Source: an uncultured Prevotellaceae bacterium (GTDB lineage: Bacteria > Bacteroidota > Bacteroidia > Bacteroidales > Bacteroidaceae). From it: a DNA stretch of 46,265 nt. The stretch's first letter is position 1, and every line of letters begins with the position of its first letter. Positions 15,690 to 22,772 of this stretch are shown one piece after another. A program made the translations under genes and the position numbers. Location: NCBI GenBank assembly GCA_900318775.1, contig ONLY01000023.1:1-46265 (forward strand), given 5' to 3'. Under the pieces are notes generated by a model. That model searched no databases. It had not been told where the DNA came from and saw only the letters and a list, made by a program, of their open reading frames with translations.

Positions 15690-15886
15690 GAATTCTCCTC
15701 TTGTGCACGTAAGCAATGAGGCAACTTGCCGTGTTTGCGGTGATGAGCCACACAAGCGCAACATCTGCCGTGACGTGAGCATTGTTTGGGGCAAGTACAA
15801 TCAAAGTAGTTGGTGTCTCCAACTGTTGAGAGTCTGTATGTACAATTCATGGTTTTTCCCATCTTGCGCAGCAAGTTTACGCTCAT
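15686..15886 (-). CDS. cysteine-rich DUF6485-like protein
   Basis: 66 aa, or 58 or 54 from internal ATGs at residues 9 and 13. The core is 'CTCPKQCSRHGRCCACVAHH' followed by R-x-x-G-x-L-P-x-C-L, a cysteine/histidine cluster that should bind zinc or an iron-sulfur cluster and that I associate with the DUF6485 family. Its stop overlaps the start of the RNase H-fold gene by four bases, so the two are translationally coupled. Function unknown. Confidence 0.75.
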   Translation of the reverse strand: MSVNLLRKMGKTMNCTYRLSTVGDTNYFDCTCPKQCSRHGRCCACVAHHRKHGKLPHCLRAQEENS

Positions 15887-15908
15887 TGTTCTTTATTCTG
15901 CTATTTTG

Positions 15909-15916
15909 CAAAGATA
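15909..15916 (-). promoter_or_regulatory. -7 box of the DUF6485-like/RNase H-fold pair
   Basis: TATCTTTG on the minus strand fits TAnnTTTG and lies 22 bp upstream of the first possible start codon. Confidence 0.5.
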
Positions 15917-15963
15917 CATGGTTTTTGTGAGCTACCTGTATTATCGCTTTTCTTTTTTACGTT

Positions 15964-16380
15964 TCACCGTTCATTTTCCCCCTTACTTCTTCTGATACGG
16001 TCTTGCTCATCGTCAGTTATTGTACATGGCGTTTTCTTGAACACGATACCGTTGACATGGTTCCCTATGTACATTGGTATATAATCTGCAGCAGAATGCC
16101 AAAGAGGTTTGCTGGACATGTCGTCGTGAATAATTTGCCCATTGATTCTAAGGTTTTCGAAGACTATGTTGCGAACAGGGTGTTCTTTGTCGTAGCCCGA
16201 GATGATGGACAGTCCACTGTCTGAAATTCTTCTGTTGGGGAAGATTTCTCTGCTGCTGTCTGTAGACGAGATGGGGAAGTGGCTGTTGTAGAGCATGTTC
16301 TTGAACGTGATATTTTCTATTCCTTTGCCTTCAGGTGAGCAACCAGAGCGGCTCCTTGCAGCAACTGCCTCAAGCCACAA
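15964..16380 (-). pseudogene. C-terminal fragment of a beta-helix polysaccharide-degrading enzyme
   Basis: About 120 residues show the right-handed beta-helix rhythm of GH28-like or pectate-lyase-like enzymes: 'GIENITFKNMLYNS', 'SGLSIISGYDKEHPVRNIVF', 'ENLRINGQII' and 'VNGIVFKK', with alternating I/V/F and Asn turns. There is no signal peptide, N-terminal domain or catalytic coil. The frame opens abruptly at 16380 next to the 178-aa gene, so most of the original gene (normally 450 residues or more) is missing. I interpret it as the decayed 3' end of a carbohydrate-degrading gene. Confidence 0.6.
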
Positions 16381-16398
16381 ACCGCGTGAACACTATCT

Positions 16399-16935
16399 TC
16401 ATGACAACTTTACACATGGGTCTTGATACTGCAGTTGGATGCTGCACAGTTTCAGCGCAATGGAACGGATGCCATCGTTAATCATAGATAGTTCATCGTC
16501 TGTGAACTGGTTGTAATACCTGACCTCACGTTTGTCTGTCAAGTGCATCTTTTGCCACCGTTCTGTTTTGCCTAACACGTTGACAAACAGATAAGGAAGT
16601 TTGATTACCTTACCCAACACTTTAAACTTGCTTACCATATCTTCACCATAACATAGAGGGTACTCGCACGCAGTTTGCGATTCTTGAACGATTTTGGTTT
16701 GCATAAGCATATCGCCAACCTCAGTAACGGCTTTCTGGATGTTTGCAACCATCCGAGGAGAGTAGTAGTAAGGCTTGCCATTGTAGAGGGCGTGTGAAAT
16801 TCCAATGCCCAGTAGAGTTTGACAGGAATTATTACCGCCTTCCATCTGTTCGGCTATATACTTCTTTTTAATCATGTTAAGGACCAGGCGCATGCCTTGG
16901 TCGGCTGGAAGTTTTTCAATTGTAAAGTTTGCCAT
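16399..16935 (-). CDS. hypothetical protein
   Basis: 178 aa, no signal peptide or membrane span. The N-terminus 'FTIEKLPADQGMRLVLNMIKKKYIAEQ' (key residues A-D-Q-G-M-R-L) and the C-terminal 'FTDDELSMINDGIRSIALKLCSIQLQ' are helical, with a hydrophobic middle ('IKLPYLFVNVLGKTERW'). I do not recognise the family. A -7 box 28 bp upstream of the ATG supports expression. Its neighbours, a decayed beta-helix gene and trmD, do not hint at a role. Confidence 0.6.
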   Translation of the reverse strand: MANFTIEKLPADQGMRLVLNMIKKKYIAEQMEGGNNSCQTLLGIGISHALYNGKPYYYSPRMVANIQKAVTEVGDMLMQTKIVQESQTACEYPLCYGEDMVSKFKVLGKVIKLPYLFVNVLGKTERWQKMHLTDKREVRYYNQFTDDELSMINDGIRSIALKLCSIQLQYQDPCVKLS

Positions 16936-16962
16936 GATTTAATTTTTTTGTTGTTCCGTGGG

Positions 16963-16970
16963 CAAAGCTA
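16963..16970 (-). promoter_or_regulatory. -7 box of the 178-aa hypothetical gene
   Basis: TAGCTTTG on the minus strand fits TAnnTTTG. It sits inside a small TCCGT/ACGGA dyad. The remainder of the gap to trmD (16971-17165) shows no gene, tRNA or clear structure. Confidence 0.45.
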
Positions 16971-17165
16971 CGGACTTTTTTCATCGGTGGCAGTTTGGGC
17001 ACTTTATGCTCAGGGCTCGGCTGGAGCATGGCAGGATGGGGAGGAGTCTGTGTTGTTGGTGCCTTCTTCGCTTCTTTAACTCTCTTTATTTCAGTCTATG
17101 AACTATTATTTATAAGACAATAGGATGAGATAGCGGATTTGGGAATGAAAGCACATCATATAGCA

Positions 17166-17864
17166 TCAATTATCCAAGAGGTCGGGTCTGAGCTTTTTGG
17201 TTCTTGCTAATGCCTGTTCGTATTCCCACTCCTTGATTTTTGCCTCATGCCCCGAGAGGAGTATTTCTGGCACAGTCCATGTCTCTTCCGGATTGTCCAC
17301 AGGATGGTATTCTGCGGGTCGTGTATAGACTGGGGGCTCGAGCAAGTTGTCTTGGAAAGAGTCCGAGAGTGCACTCTCGACATCACCAATCACACCAGGA
17401 ATGACTCGGACGATGGAATCTGCCATCACGGCTGCAGCCAATTCTCCTCCTGTCAGCACATAGTCACCAATAGAGACCTCACGGGTGATGAGATGCTCAC
17501 GGATGCGGTAGTCAATGCCTTTGTAGTGTCCGCAGATGATGATGATGTTCTCTTTTAGAGACAATTCATTGGCCATGGGCTGATTGAATTGTTCACCATC
17601 GGGGGCTGTGAAGATAATTTCGTCATAGTGACGTTCTGCCTTCAATGCGGCGATGCAGGCGTCTAAGGGTTGGCACTGAATGAGCATGCCTGCCGCGCCT
17701 CCAAACGGGTAGTCATCCACGCGCCGGTGCTTATCGGTGGTGTAATCACGGAGGTTGTGGACATGAATCTCTGCAAGTCCTTTCTTCTGTGCTCTGCCAA
17801 GGATGCTTTCTTGTGTGAAAGGTTCGATGAGTTCGGGCAAAACTGTAATGATATCTATACGCAT
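17166..17864 (-). CDS. trmD: tRNA (guanine37-N1)-methyltransferase
   Basis: 232 aa, the normal length. It methylates G37 of tRNAs reading CNN and GNN codons, preventing frameshifts. The SPOUT knot is clear: '[11 protein letters not shown]', '[14 protein letters not shown]', and '[19 protein letters not shown]' with the SAM-binding trefoil loop and catalytic Asp. The C-terminal helical domain ends '[15 protein letters not shown] ... [10 protein letters not shown]'. It stands alone here, not in the rpsP-rimM-trmD-rplS operon of many bacteria; single-gene placement is common in Bacteroidetes. Confidence 0.97.
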   Translation of the reverse strand: MRIDIITVLPELIEPFTQESILGRAQKKGLAEIHVHNLRDYTTDKHRRVDDYPFGGAAGMLIQCQPLDACIAALKAERHYDEIIFTAPDGEQFNQPMANELSLKENIIIICGHYKGIDYRIREHLITREVSIGDYVLTGGELAAAVMADSIVRVIPGVIGDVESALSDSFQDNLLEPPVYTRPAEYHPVDNPEETWTVPEILLSGHEAKIKEWEYEQALARTKKLRPDLLDN

Positions 17865-17891
17865 TTGCTATTCGTAATTGTATTCAAAATA

Positions 17892-17899
17892 CAAAGGTA
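17892..17899 (-). promoter_or_regulatory. -7 box of trmD
   Basis: TACCTTTG on the minus strand fits TAnnTTTG and lies 27 bp upstream of the trmD start codon. Confidence 0.5.
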
Positions 17900-17983
17900 A
17901 GACATTTTTTTGTTTACGTCCTACTGATTCTACGCTTTTTGACAATTTGAGGACAAGACGGGATGGTTCTACGATGGAAAAAG

Positions 17984-18043
17984 ACGAAATGTGGAAAAAT
18001 ATTTCGTTTCATGTGGCTATGTCGAAGGAAAGCCTTAACTTTG
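17984..18043 (+). promoter_or_regulatory. promoter region of the DUF1015 gene
   Basis: TAACTTTG (18036-18043) fits the -7 consensus. About 30 bp upstream, ACGAAAT (17984-17990) and ATTTCGT (18001-18007) form a perfect 7-bp inverted repeat with a 10-bp centre, a possible operator. The start codon is 67 bp beyond the -7 box. Confidence 0.4.
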
Positions 18044-18110
18044 TCGTCGCTAAATAATAAGGGCAAACATTTACAAAAACTGATTGTAAATTTATAAATC
18101 ATTCATATCT

Positions 18111-19379
18111 ATGGCTATTGTAAAACCATTCAAAGGAGTGCGTCCACCGAAGGAGTTGGTGGAGCAAGTAGAGAGCCGCCCCTATGATGTGCTCGATTCA
18201 GAAGAGGCTCGTGCGGAGGCTGGTGACAATGAGAAGTCACTCTATCACATTATCAAACCAGAAATTAACTTCGAGCCTGGAACGAGCGAGTATGACCCTC
18301 GTGTGTATGAGGAGGCAGCTCGTCAGTTCGCCAAGTTCCAGAAGAATGGGTGGCTTGTGCAGGACGAGAAGGAGCAATACTATATTTATGCACAAACTTC
18401 TTGCCTGCCTGCAAATGGCGGCAAGGAGAAGACGCAGTATGGCATCGTGGTTGGCGCATACAGCGGCGATTACCAGACAGGCGTGATTAAAAAGCATGAG
18501 CTGACCCGTGCCGATAAGGAAGAGGACCGCATGAAGCATGTGCGTGTGAACGATGCCAACATTGAGCCTGTATTCTTTGCATACCCAGATGATGAAGTGC
18601 TTCTGCAACTTATAGAGAAATATGCAAAGACTACTCCTGAATATGATTTTGTAGCTCCTATCGACGGCTTCGGACACAAGCTGTGGGTGGTAAGCGACGA
18701 TGAGGACATCAAGGTGATTACAGAGCGTTTTGCCAAGATGCCCAACCTTTATATTGCAGATGGCCACCACCGCAGTGCTGCCGCAGCTCTCGTGGGTGCA
18801 GAGAAGGCCAAGCAGAATCCGAATCATCGTGGCGACGAGGAGTACAACTACTTCATGGCAGTATGTTTCCCCGCAAGCCAGTTGACAATTCTTGACTACA
18901 ACCGCGTGATTAAAGACCTCAACGGGCTCACGCCAGAGGAGTTTATCAAAGCGCTGGAGAAGAACTTCGTTGTGAAAAACATGGGCGCCGCAGAGTACCG
19001 TGCGAAGGAACTGCATGAGTTCTCGCTGTATCTGGAAGGGGAGTGGTACTCGCTCAAAGCCAAGCCTGGCACATACGACGAGAATGACCCTATTGGGGTG
19101 CTTGACGTCAGCATCTCATCCAAGCTGATTCTGGATGAAATCCTTGGCATCAAGGACTTGCGTCGTGACAAACGCATTGACTTCGTGGGTGGACTGCGTG
19201 GCCTTGGCGAACTGAAACGCCGTGTGGATAGCGGCGAGATGAAGACAGCCTTGGCGCTCTATCCTGTTACGATGAAGCAGATCATGGATATTGCCGATTC
19301 TGGCAACATCATGCCTCCTAAGGCTACATGGTTTGAGCCCAAGTTGCGTTCAGGCCTTATCATCCACAAACTGAGTTAA
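18111..19379 (+). CDS. DUF1015 family protein
   Basis: 422 aa, full length for the family. The N-terminus 'AIVKPFKGVRPPKELVEQVE' and the central 'YIADGHHRSAAAALV' (the conserved G-H-H-R element, reminiscent of ParB-like nucleotide-binding folds) identify DUF1015. The C-terminal 'LALYPVTMKQIMDIADSGNI' is also typical. The biochemical role is not known to me. In other Bacteroidetes the gene often sits beside serine-biosynthesis genes; that neighbourhood is not present here. Its stop codon shares a base with the start of the IMPACT-family gene (TAATG), so the two are coupled. Confidence 0.9.
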   Translation: MAIVKPFKGVRPPKELVEQVESRPYDVLDSEEARAEAGDNEKSLYHIIKPEINFEPGTSEYDPRVYEEAARQFAKFQKNGWLVQDEKEQYYIYAQTSCLPANGGKEKTQYGIVVGAYSGDYQTGVIKKHELTRADKEEDRMKHVRVNDANIEPVFFAYPDDEVLLQLIEKYAKTTPEYDFVAPIDGFGHKLWVVSDDEDIKVITERFAKMPNLYIADGHHRSAAAALVGAEKAKQNPNHRGDEEYNYFMAVCFPASQLTILDYNRVIKDLNGLTPEEFIKALEKNFVVKNMGAAEYRAKELHEFSLYLEGEWYSLKAKPGTYDENDPIGVLDVSISSKLILDEILGIKDLRRDKRIDFVGGLRGLGELKRRVDSGEMKTALALYPVTMKQIMDIADSGNIMPPKATWFEPKLRSGLIIHKLS

Positions 19380-19972
19380 TGGACACCTTCCGGACCATAT
19401 CAAGCCCATCGGAGGGAATCTATACGGAAAAGCGGAGCAAGTTTCTTGCCTTCGCTTTTCCTGTTTGTTCCGTAGAGGACGTGAAGCGCTTGGTGACGGA
19501 GCATCAGAAGAAGTATTATGATGCCCGTCATGTATGCTATGCCTATATGTTAGGAGCCGAGCGAACAGAGTTTCGCGCAAACGATAACGGTGAGCCTTCT
19601 GGCACAGCAGGCAAGCCCATCCTTGGACAGATTAACTCCAATGAGCTTACCGATATCCTCATCATTGTGGTCCGCTATTTCGGTGGTGTGAAGTTGGGAA
19701 CATCTGGACTGATTGTTGCTTACCGCCTGGCTGCTGCTGAAGCGATTGCCGCTGCTGAAATCGTTGAGAAAACAGTGGATCAGGAGATTTCTTTCTTTTT
19801 TGAATATCCTTTCATGAATGATGTGATGCGTATTGTGAAAGAGGAGGAACCACAGATTGTCTCCCAAACCTTTGATAATGACTGCGCCATGACGCTACGC
19901 ATCCGCAAAGACGCGATGCCCCGTTTGAAAGCCCGGCTTGAGAAAGTGTCTTCTGTCAAGTTTGACCAGTGA
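19379..19972 (+). CDS. IMPACT/YigZ family protein
   Basis: 197 aa. The UPF0029 signature is clear: 'YYDARHVCYAYMLG', 'DNGEPSGTAGKPILGQI' and 'IIVVRYFGGVKLGTSGL'. The C-terminal ~65 residues form the usual ferredoxin-like YigZ second domain. Eukaryotic IMPACT regulates Gcn2; the bacterial proteins are implicated in translation but lack a settled function. It is translationally coupled to the DUF1015 gene and followed by a strong terminator. Confidence 0.93.
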   Translation: MDTFRTISSPSEGIYTEKRSKFLAFAFPVCSVEDVKRLVTEHQKKYYDARHVCYAYMLGAERTEFRANDNGEPSGTAGKPILGQINSNELTDILIIVVRYFGGVKLGTSGLIVAYRLAAAEAIAAAEIVEKTVDQEISFFFEYPFMNDVMRIVKEEEPQIVSQTFDNDCAMTLRIRKDAMPRLKARLEKVSSVKFDQ

Positions 19973-20010
19973 ACAACGCCAGTTCTCTACACAACTCGCA
20001 TATCCTATAA

Positions 20011-20056
20011 ACGTGTACCTTGCGCATCATCAAAAGCGCAGGGTGCACGTTTTTTT
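20011..20056 (+). terminator. intrinsic terminator after the IMPACT-family gene
   Basis: ACGTGTACCTTGCGC (20011-20025) pairs with GCGCAGGGTGCACGT (20036-20050) over 15 bp with two G-U pairs and a 10-nt loop, followed by a seven-T run. Confidence 0.9.
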
Positions 20057-20104
20057 ATGCGCAAGGTGCGTGATTATACTAGCGCAGGGTGCGCACGTAG
20101 AGGC
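20036..20104 (+). repeat. three direct copies of GCGCARGGTGC at exact 23-bp spacing
   Basis: GCGCAGGGTGC at 20036, GCGCAAGGTGC at 20059 and GCGCAGGGTGC at 20082 are exactly 23 bp apart. A fourth copy in inverse orientation (20015-20025) forms the other arm of the terminator. The between-copy sequence is not conserved. The repeats lie in the 335-bp gap 19973-20307. The rest of that gap (20105-20230) is AT-rich and shows nothing I can name. Confidence 0.75.
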
Positions 20105-20234
20105 GAACAAGATTGTGTTTTTCCTGCCATCACGGAGCGAAATAAAACAGAAACAAAAGAGAAGAAAAGAGTTCTATTAGATAAAGAAAAGTTGCTTTTT
20201 TTTGCTTGAAATGATAATAAAACTTAATGAATGG

Positions 20235-20264
20235 TTGAGGTTTGGAAAAAAAGTTGTTTCTTTG
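20235..20264 (+). promoter_or_regulatory. candidate promoter of the MORN gene
   Basis: TTG (20235-20237), a 19-bp spacer and TTTCTTTG (20257-20264) approach the Bacteroidetes -33/-7 arrangement, with T in place of A at the second base of the -7 box. The start codon follows 43 bp later. Confidence 0.4.
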
Positions 20265-20307
20265 CATATAGCAGTTTTTACAGATATAAAAAAGAATTGA
20301 TTAAGAT

Positions 20308-21432
20308 ATGAATATTACCAAATATGTGATAGCGGGAATGATGGTGTTGTACGGCTCAACATCGCTTATGGCGCAGAAAGTTGTGATTGGCAACTACATT
20401 TTCCCAAAAGACAAGGCTACCTACTATGGAGAACTGGAGGGAGGGAAACCTCACGGAAAAGGAAAGACGACATTTAAGACTGGCGACACGTATGAAGGAG
20501 AGTACGTGAAGGGAAAGCGCCAGGGGCACGGCGTGTACACTTTCACCGATGGCGAGAAATATGAAGGCAACTGGCACCAGGACCATCAGCACGGTCATGG
20601 CACTTATTATTTTGCCAACAACAACAAATATGATGGTTTGTGGTACATTGATTACCAGCAGGGACTGGGCACCATGTATTACTACAATGGCGACAAGTAC
20701 ACCGGCGAATGGTTGGAGGACAAGCGTAATGGCAAAGGCCGCTACACTTGGGCCAATGGCATCTATTACGAAGGCAGCTGGAAGGATGACAAGAAGTCAG
20801 GCAAAGGTGTATTTGACTGGCGCGACGGATCTATCTACGAAGGCGACATGGACAATGACATGCGCAATGGGCATGGCAAATACACATACGCCAATGGCGA
20901 TGTTTATACTGGCGGCTGGAAGGATGACATGATGCACGGAAGAGGTATCTACAAGTTCCGCAATGGCGATGTGTATGAGGGTGACTACCTGAACGGAGAG
21001 CGTACGGGACAGGGCATCTTCACCTATACAGACAAACGGAAATATGTGGGCCAGTTCAAAAACGGCTTGATGGATGGCTTTGGCACTTATACTTGGCCCG
21101 ACGGTTCCAAGTACGAAGGCTACTGGACCGAAGACAAAGAACATGGACGTGGCAAGTTTACCGGAGCAAACGGTGATGTGTATGATGGCGAATGGGCTGG
21201 TGGTGAAATGAATGGTGAAGGTGTGCTTCGCTTGTCAGACGGCACAAAATTCAAGGGCCATTTCAAAGACGGCATGAAGAACGGTAAGGGCGTGGAGGAA
21301 TCTGCTGACGGTACCCGCTTTGAAGGCTCTTTCTTCAATGACCAGAAAGATGGTTCCTTTGTGGAGAAAGACCGCAACGGAACAGTGCTGCGCAAAGGCA
21401 TCTATAATCGTGGCAAGCTGATGGGAAAATGA
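20308..21432 (+). CDS. exported protein made of 14 MORN repeats
   Basis: 374 aa. A signal peptide (residues 1-23, ending 'SLMAQ') is followed by 14 consecutive 23-residue MORN units of the form Y-x-G-x-W-x-x-x-x-x-x-G-x-G-x-Y-x-x-x-x-G-x-x, from 'YYGELEGGKPHGKG' to 'FEGSFFNDQKDGSF', plus a short cap. There is no other domain. MORN arrays form long flat beta sheets that bind proteins or lipids; here the array would sit in the periplasm or on the outer membrane. It begins a co-directional block that includes glycogen and sugar-related genes. The role is not known. Confidence 0.92.
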   Translation: MNITKYVIAGMMVLYGSTSLMAQKVVIGNYIFPKDKATYYGELEGGKPHGKGKTTFKTGDTYEGEYVKGKRQGHGVYTFTDGEKYEGNWHQDHQHGHGTYYFANNNKYDGLWYIDYQQGLGTMYYYNGDKYTGEWLEDKRNGKGRYTWANGIYYEGSWKDDKKSGKGVFDWRDGSIYEGDMDNDMRNGHGKYTYANGDVYTGGWKDDMMHGRGIYKFRNGDVYEGDYLNGERTGQGIFTYTDKRKYVGQFKNGLMDGFGTYTWPDGSKYEGYWTEDKEHGRGKFTGANGDVYDGEWAGGEMNGEGVLRLSDGTKFKGHFKDGMKNGKGVEESADGTRFEGSFFNDQKDGSFVEKDRNGTVLRKGIYNRGKLMGK

Positions 21433-21453
21433 CGGACTACCAACAGGGTGGCT

Positions 21454-22293
21454 ATGAACATGAAGCTTACGCAATACGTTGATAGAGCTATGGATGTGGA
21501 CCTGATTCTGGAAGAGGTAAAGCTGTTGGCGATAGAGGCAGGTGCTTATATCGCGAAACAGCGAGAGTGCTTTGATTTGAGCAGAGTGGAATTAAAGCAG
21601 AGTCATGATTATGTGAGTTATGTGGACAAGGAATGCGAAAAGATGATTGTCGCCCGCCTCAAGGCTTTATTGCCAGAAGCAGGCTTTATCACAGAGGAAA
21701 AGACCACAGAACAAAAGAATGATGACACTGAATTGTTTTGGGTGGTTGACCCTCTGGATGGCACAACAAATTTCATCCACGACCTGGCGCCATATTGTGT
21801 CTGCATAGCCCTGCGCAACAAAACCGACCTGTTGCTTGGGGTTGTGTATGAGGTGACACGCAAGGAACTTTATTCTGCAACAAAGGGCAAAGGAGCGTTC
21901 CTCAATGGGCATCCCATACATGTTTCAGCAGTTTCAAATCCAGACGAGGCCTTGGTGATGATTGGATACCCATACAACGCAGATGCATGGAGGCCGTTCT
22001 GTCTCAACCTGACAGGCAGCCTCTATGGATATTGCGCCAGCATCCGCAGCAATGGAAGTGCAGAGGCAGAACTCTGTTACGTGGCATCAGGGAAGATTGA
22101 CGTCTATATTGAATCTTTCATTCAACCTTGGGATGTGGCAGCCGGTGCATGTATCCTCATGGAAGCAGGAGGAAGGATTTCCGACCACAGGGGAGCAGAT
22201 GAACAATGGGAGAGCGGAAGACAGGTGGTTGCTACCAATGGACTGCTGCATGATTCCATGTTGCACGAAATACAACAAGCGGAAATTAACTAA
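21454..22293 (+). CDS. inositol monophosphatase family protein
   Basis: About 280 aa; possible starts are GTG 21448, ATG 21454 and ATG 21460, of which I prefer 21454. The metal and phosphate motifs are complete: E in 'FITEEKTTE', 'WVVDPLDGTTNFIHDLAPY' (D-P-L-D-G-T-T-N-F) and 'QPWDVAAGACILMEAGG' (W-D-x-A-A-G). It dephosphorylates inositol-1-phosphate or related sugar phosphates, or in some bacteria 3'-phosphoadenosine phosphate, in the cytoplasm. It lies 21 bp after the MORN gene and 30 bp before the YhcH gene. Confidence 0.92.
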   Translation: MNMKLTQYVDRAMDVDLILEEVKLLAIEAGAYIAKQRECFDLSRVELKQSHDYVSYVDKECEKMIVARLKALLPEAGFITEEKTTEQKNDDTELFWVVDPLDGTTNFIHDLAPYCVCIALRNKTDLLLGVVYEVTRKELYSATKGKGAFLNGHPIHVSAVSNPDEALVMIGYPYNADAWRPFCLNLTGSLYGYCASIRSNGSAEAELCYVASGKIDVYIESFIQPWDVAAGACILMEAGGRISDHRGADEQWESGRQVVATNGLLHDSMLHEIQQAEIN

Positions 22294-22323
22294 TTAATAA
22301 TCTACCTTAAATAATCAGCAATT

Positions 22324-22767
22324 ATGATTTTAGACACACTCGAAAACTTTGACAAGTATGTAGCACTTCATCCGCTATTTCCTAAAGTGGCAGACTACTT
22401 GCATAGCCACAACCTTTCAGCACACGAGCCAGGCAAGGAAATCATTGAAGGAAAAGACCTGTTTGTCAACTACAGCATCACCAAGGGGAAGACAAAAGAT
22501 GCCGCACGCATCGAGACGCATAATGAAATGATTGACATCCAAATTCCACTTTCATGCGCTGAAACCATGGGCTTTACCCCTCGACGAAATTTGTCTGAAT
22601 CTGATTATGACACCGTGAAGGACATCAGTTTCTATGATGGTCCTGCAGAGAAATACATCAAGGTTTGTCCGGGCGAGTTTGTCATTTTCTTCCCACAAGA
22701 CGGACATGCTCCTTGCATTGCAGACACGGAGGAAATCCAGAAAGTAATCTTTAAAATAAAAGCTTAG
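22324..22767 (+). CDS. YhcH/YjgK/YiaL family protein
   Basis: 147 aa. The cupin-like fold of this family is recognised from 'HNEMIDIQIPLSCAETMGF', 'FYDGPAEKYIKVCPGEFVIFF' then P-x-D-x-H-A-P, and the final 'IQKVIFKIKA'. The metal-binding H/E residues are in place (H-N-E-M-I-D, D-G-H-A-P). Members act on sialic-acid or other acidic sugar breakdown intermediates, often as anomerases. It lies 5 bp before the branching enzyme gene. Confidence 0.9.
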   Translation: MILDTLENFDKYVALHPLFPKVADYLHSHNLSAHEPGKEIIEGKDLFVNYSITKGKTKDAARIETHNEMIDIQIPLSCAETMGFTPRRNLSESDYDTVKDISFYDGPAEKYIKVCPGEFVIFFPQDGHAPCIADTEEIQKVIFKIKA

Positions 22768-22772
22768 ACACC

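Noticed and set aside
16971..17165. Possible tRNA or small RNA gene between the 178-aa gene and trmD
   Set aside because: No cloverleaf arms, no T-loop consensus and no strong hairpin were found.
18237..19016. 259-aa minus-strand frame
   Set aside because: Antisense to the DUF1015 gene; Cys/His-rich composition typical of a shadow frame.
20036..20104. Regularly spaced repeats resembling a CRISPR array
   Set aside because: The units are only 11 bp with 12-bp spacers and three copies, far below CRISPR repeat and spacer sizes, and no cas gene is present.
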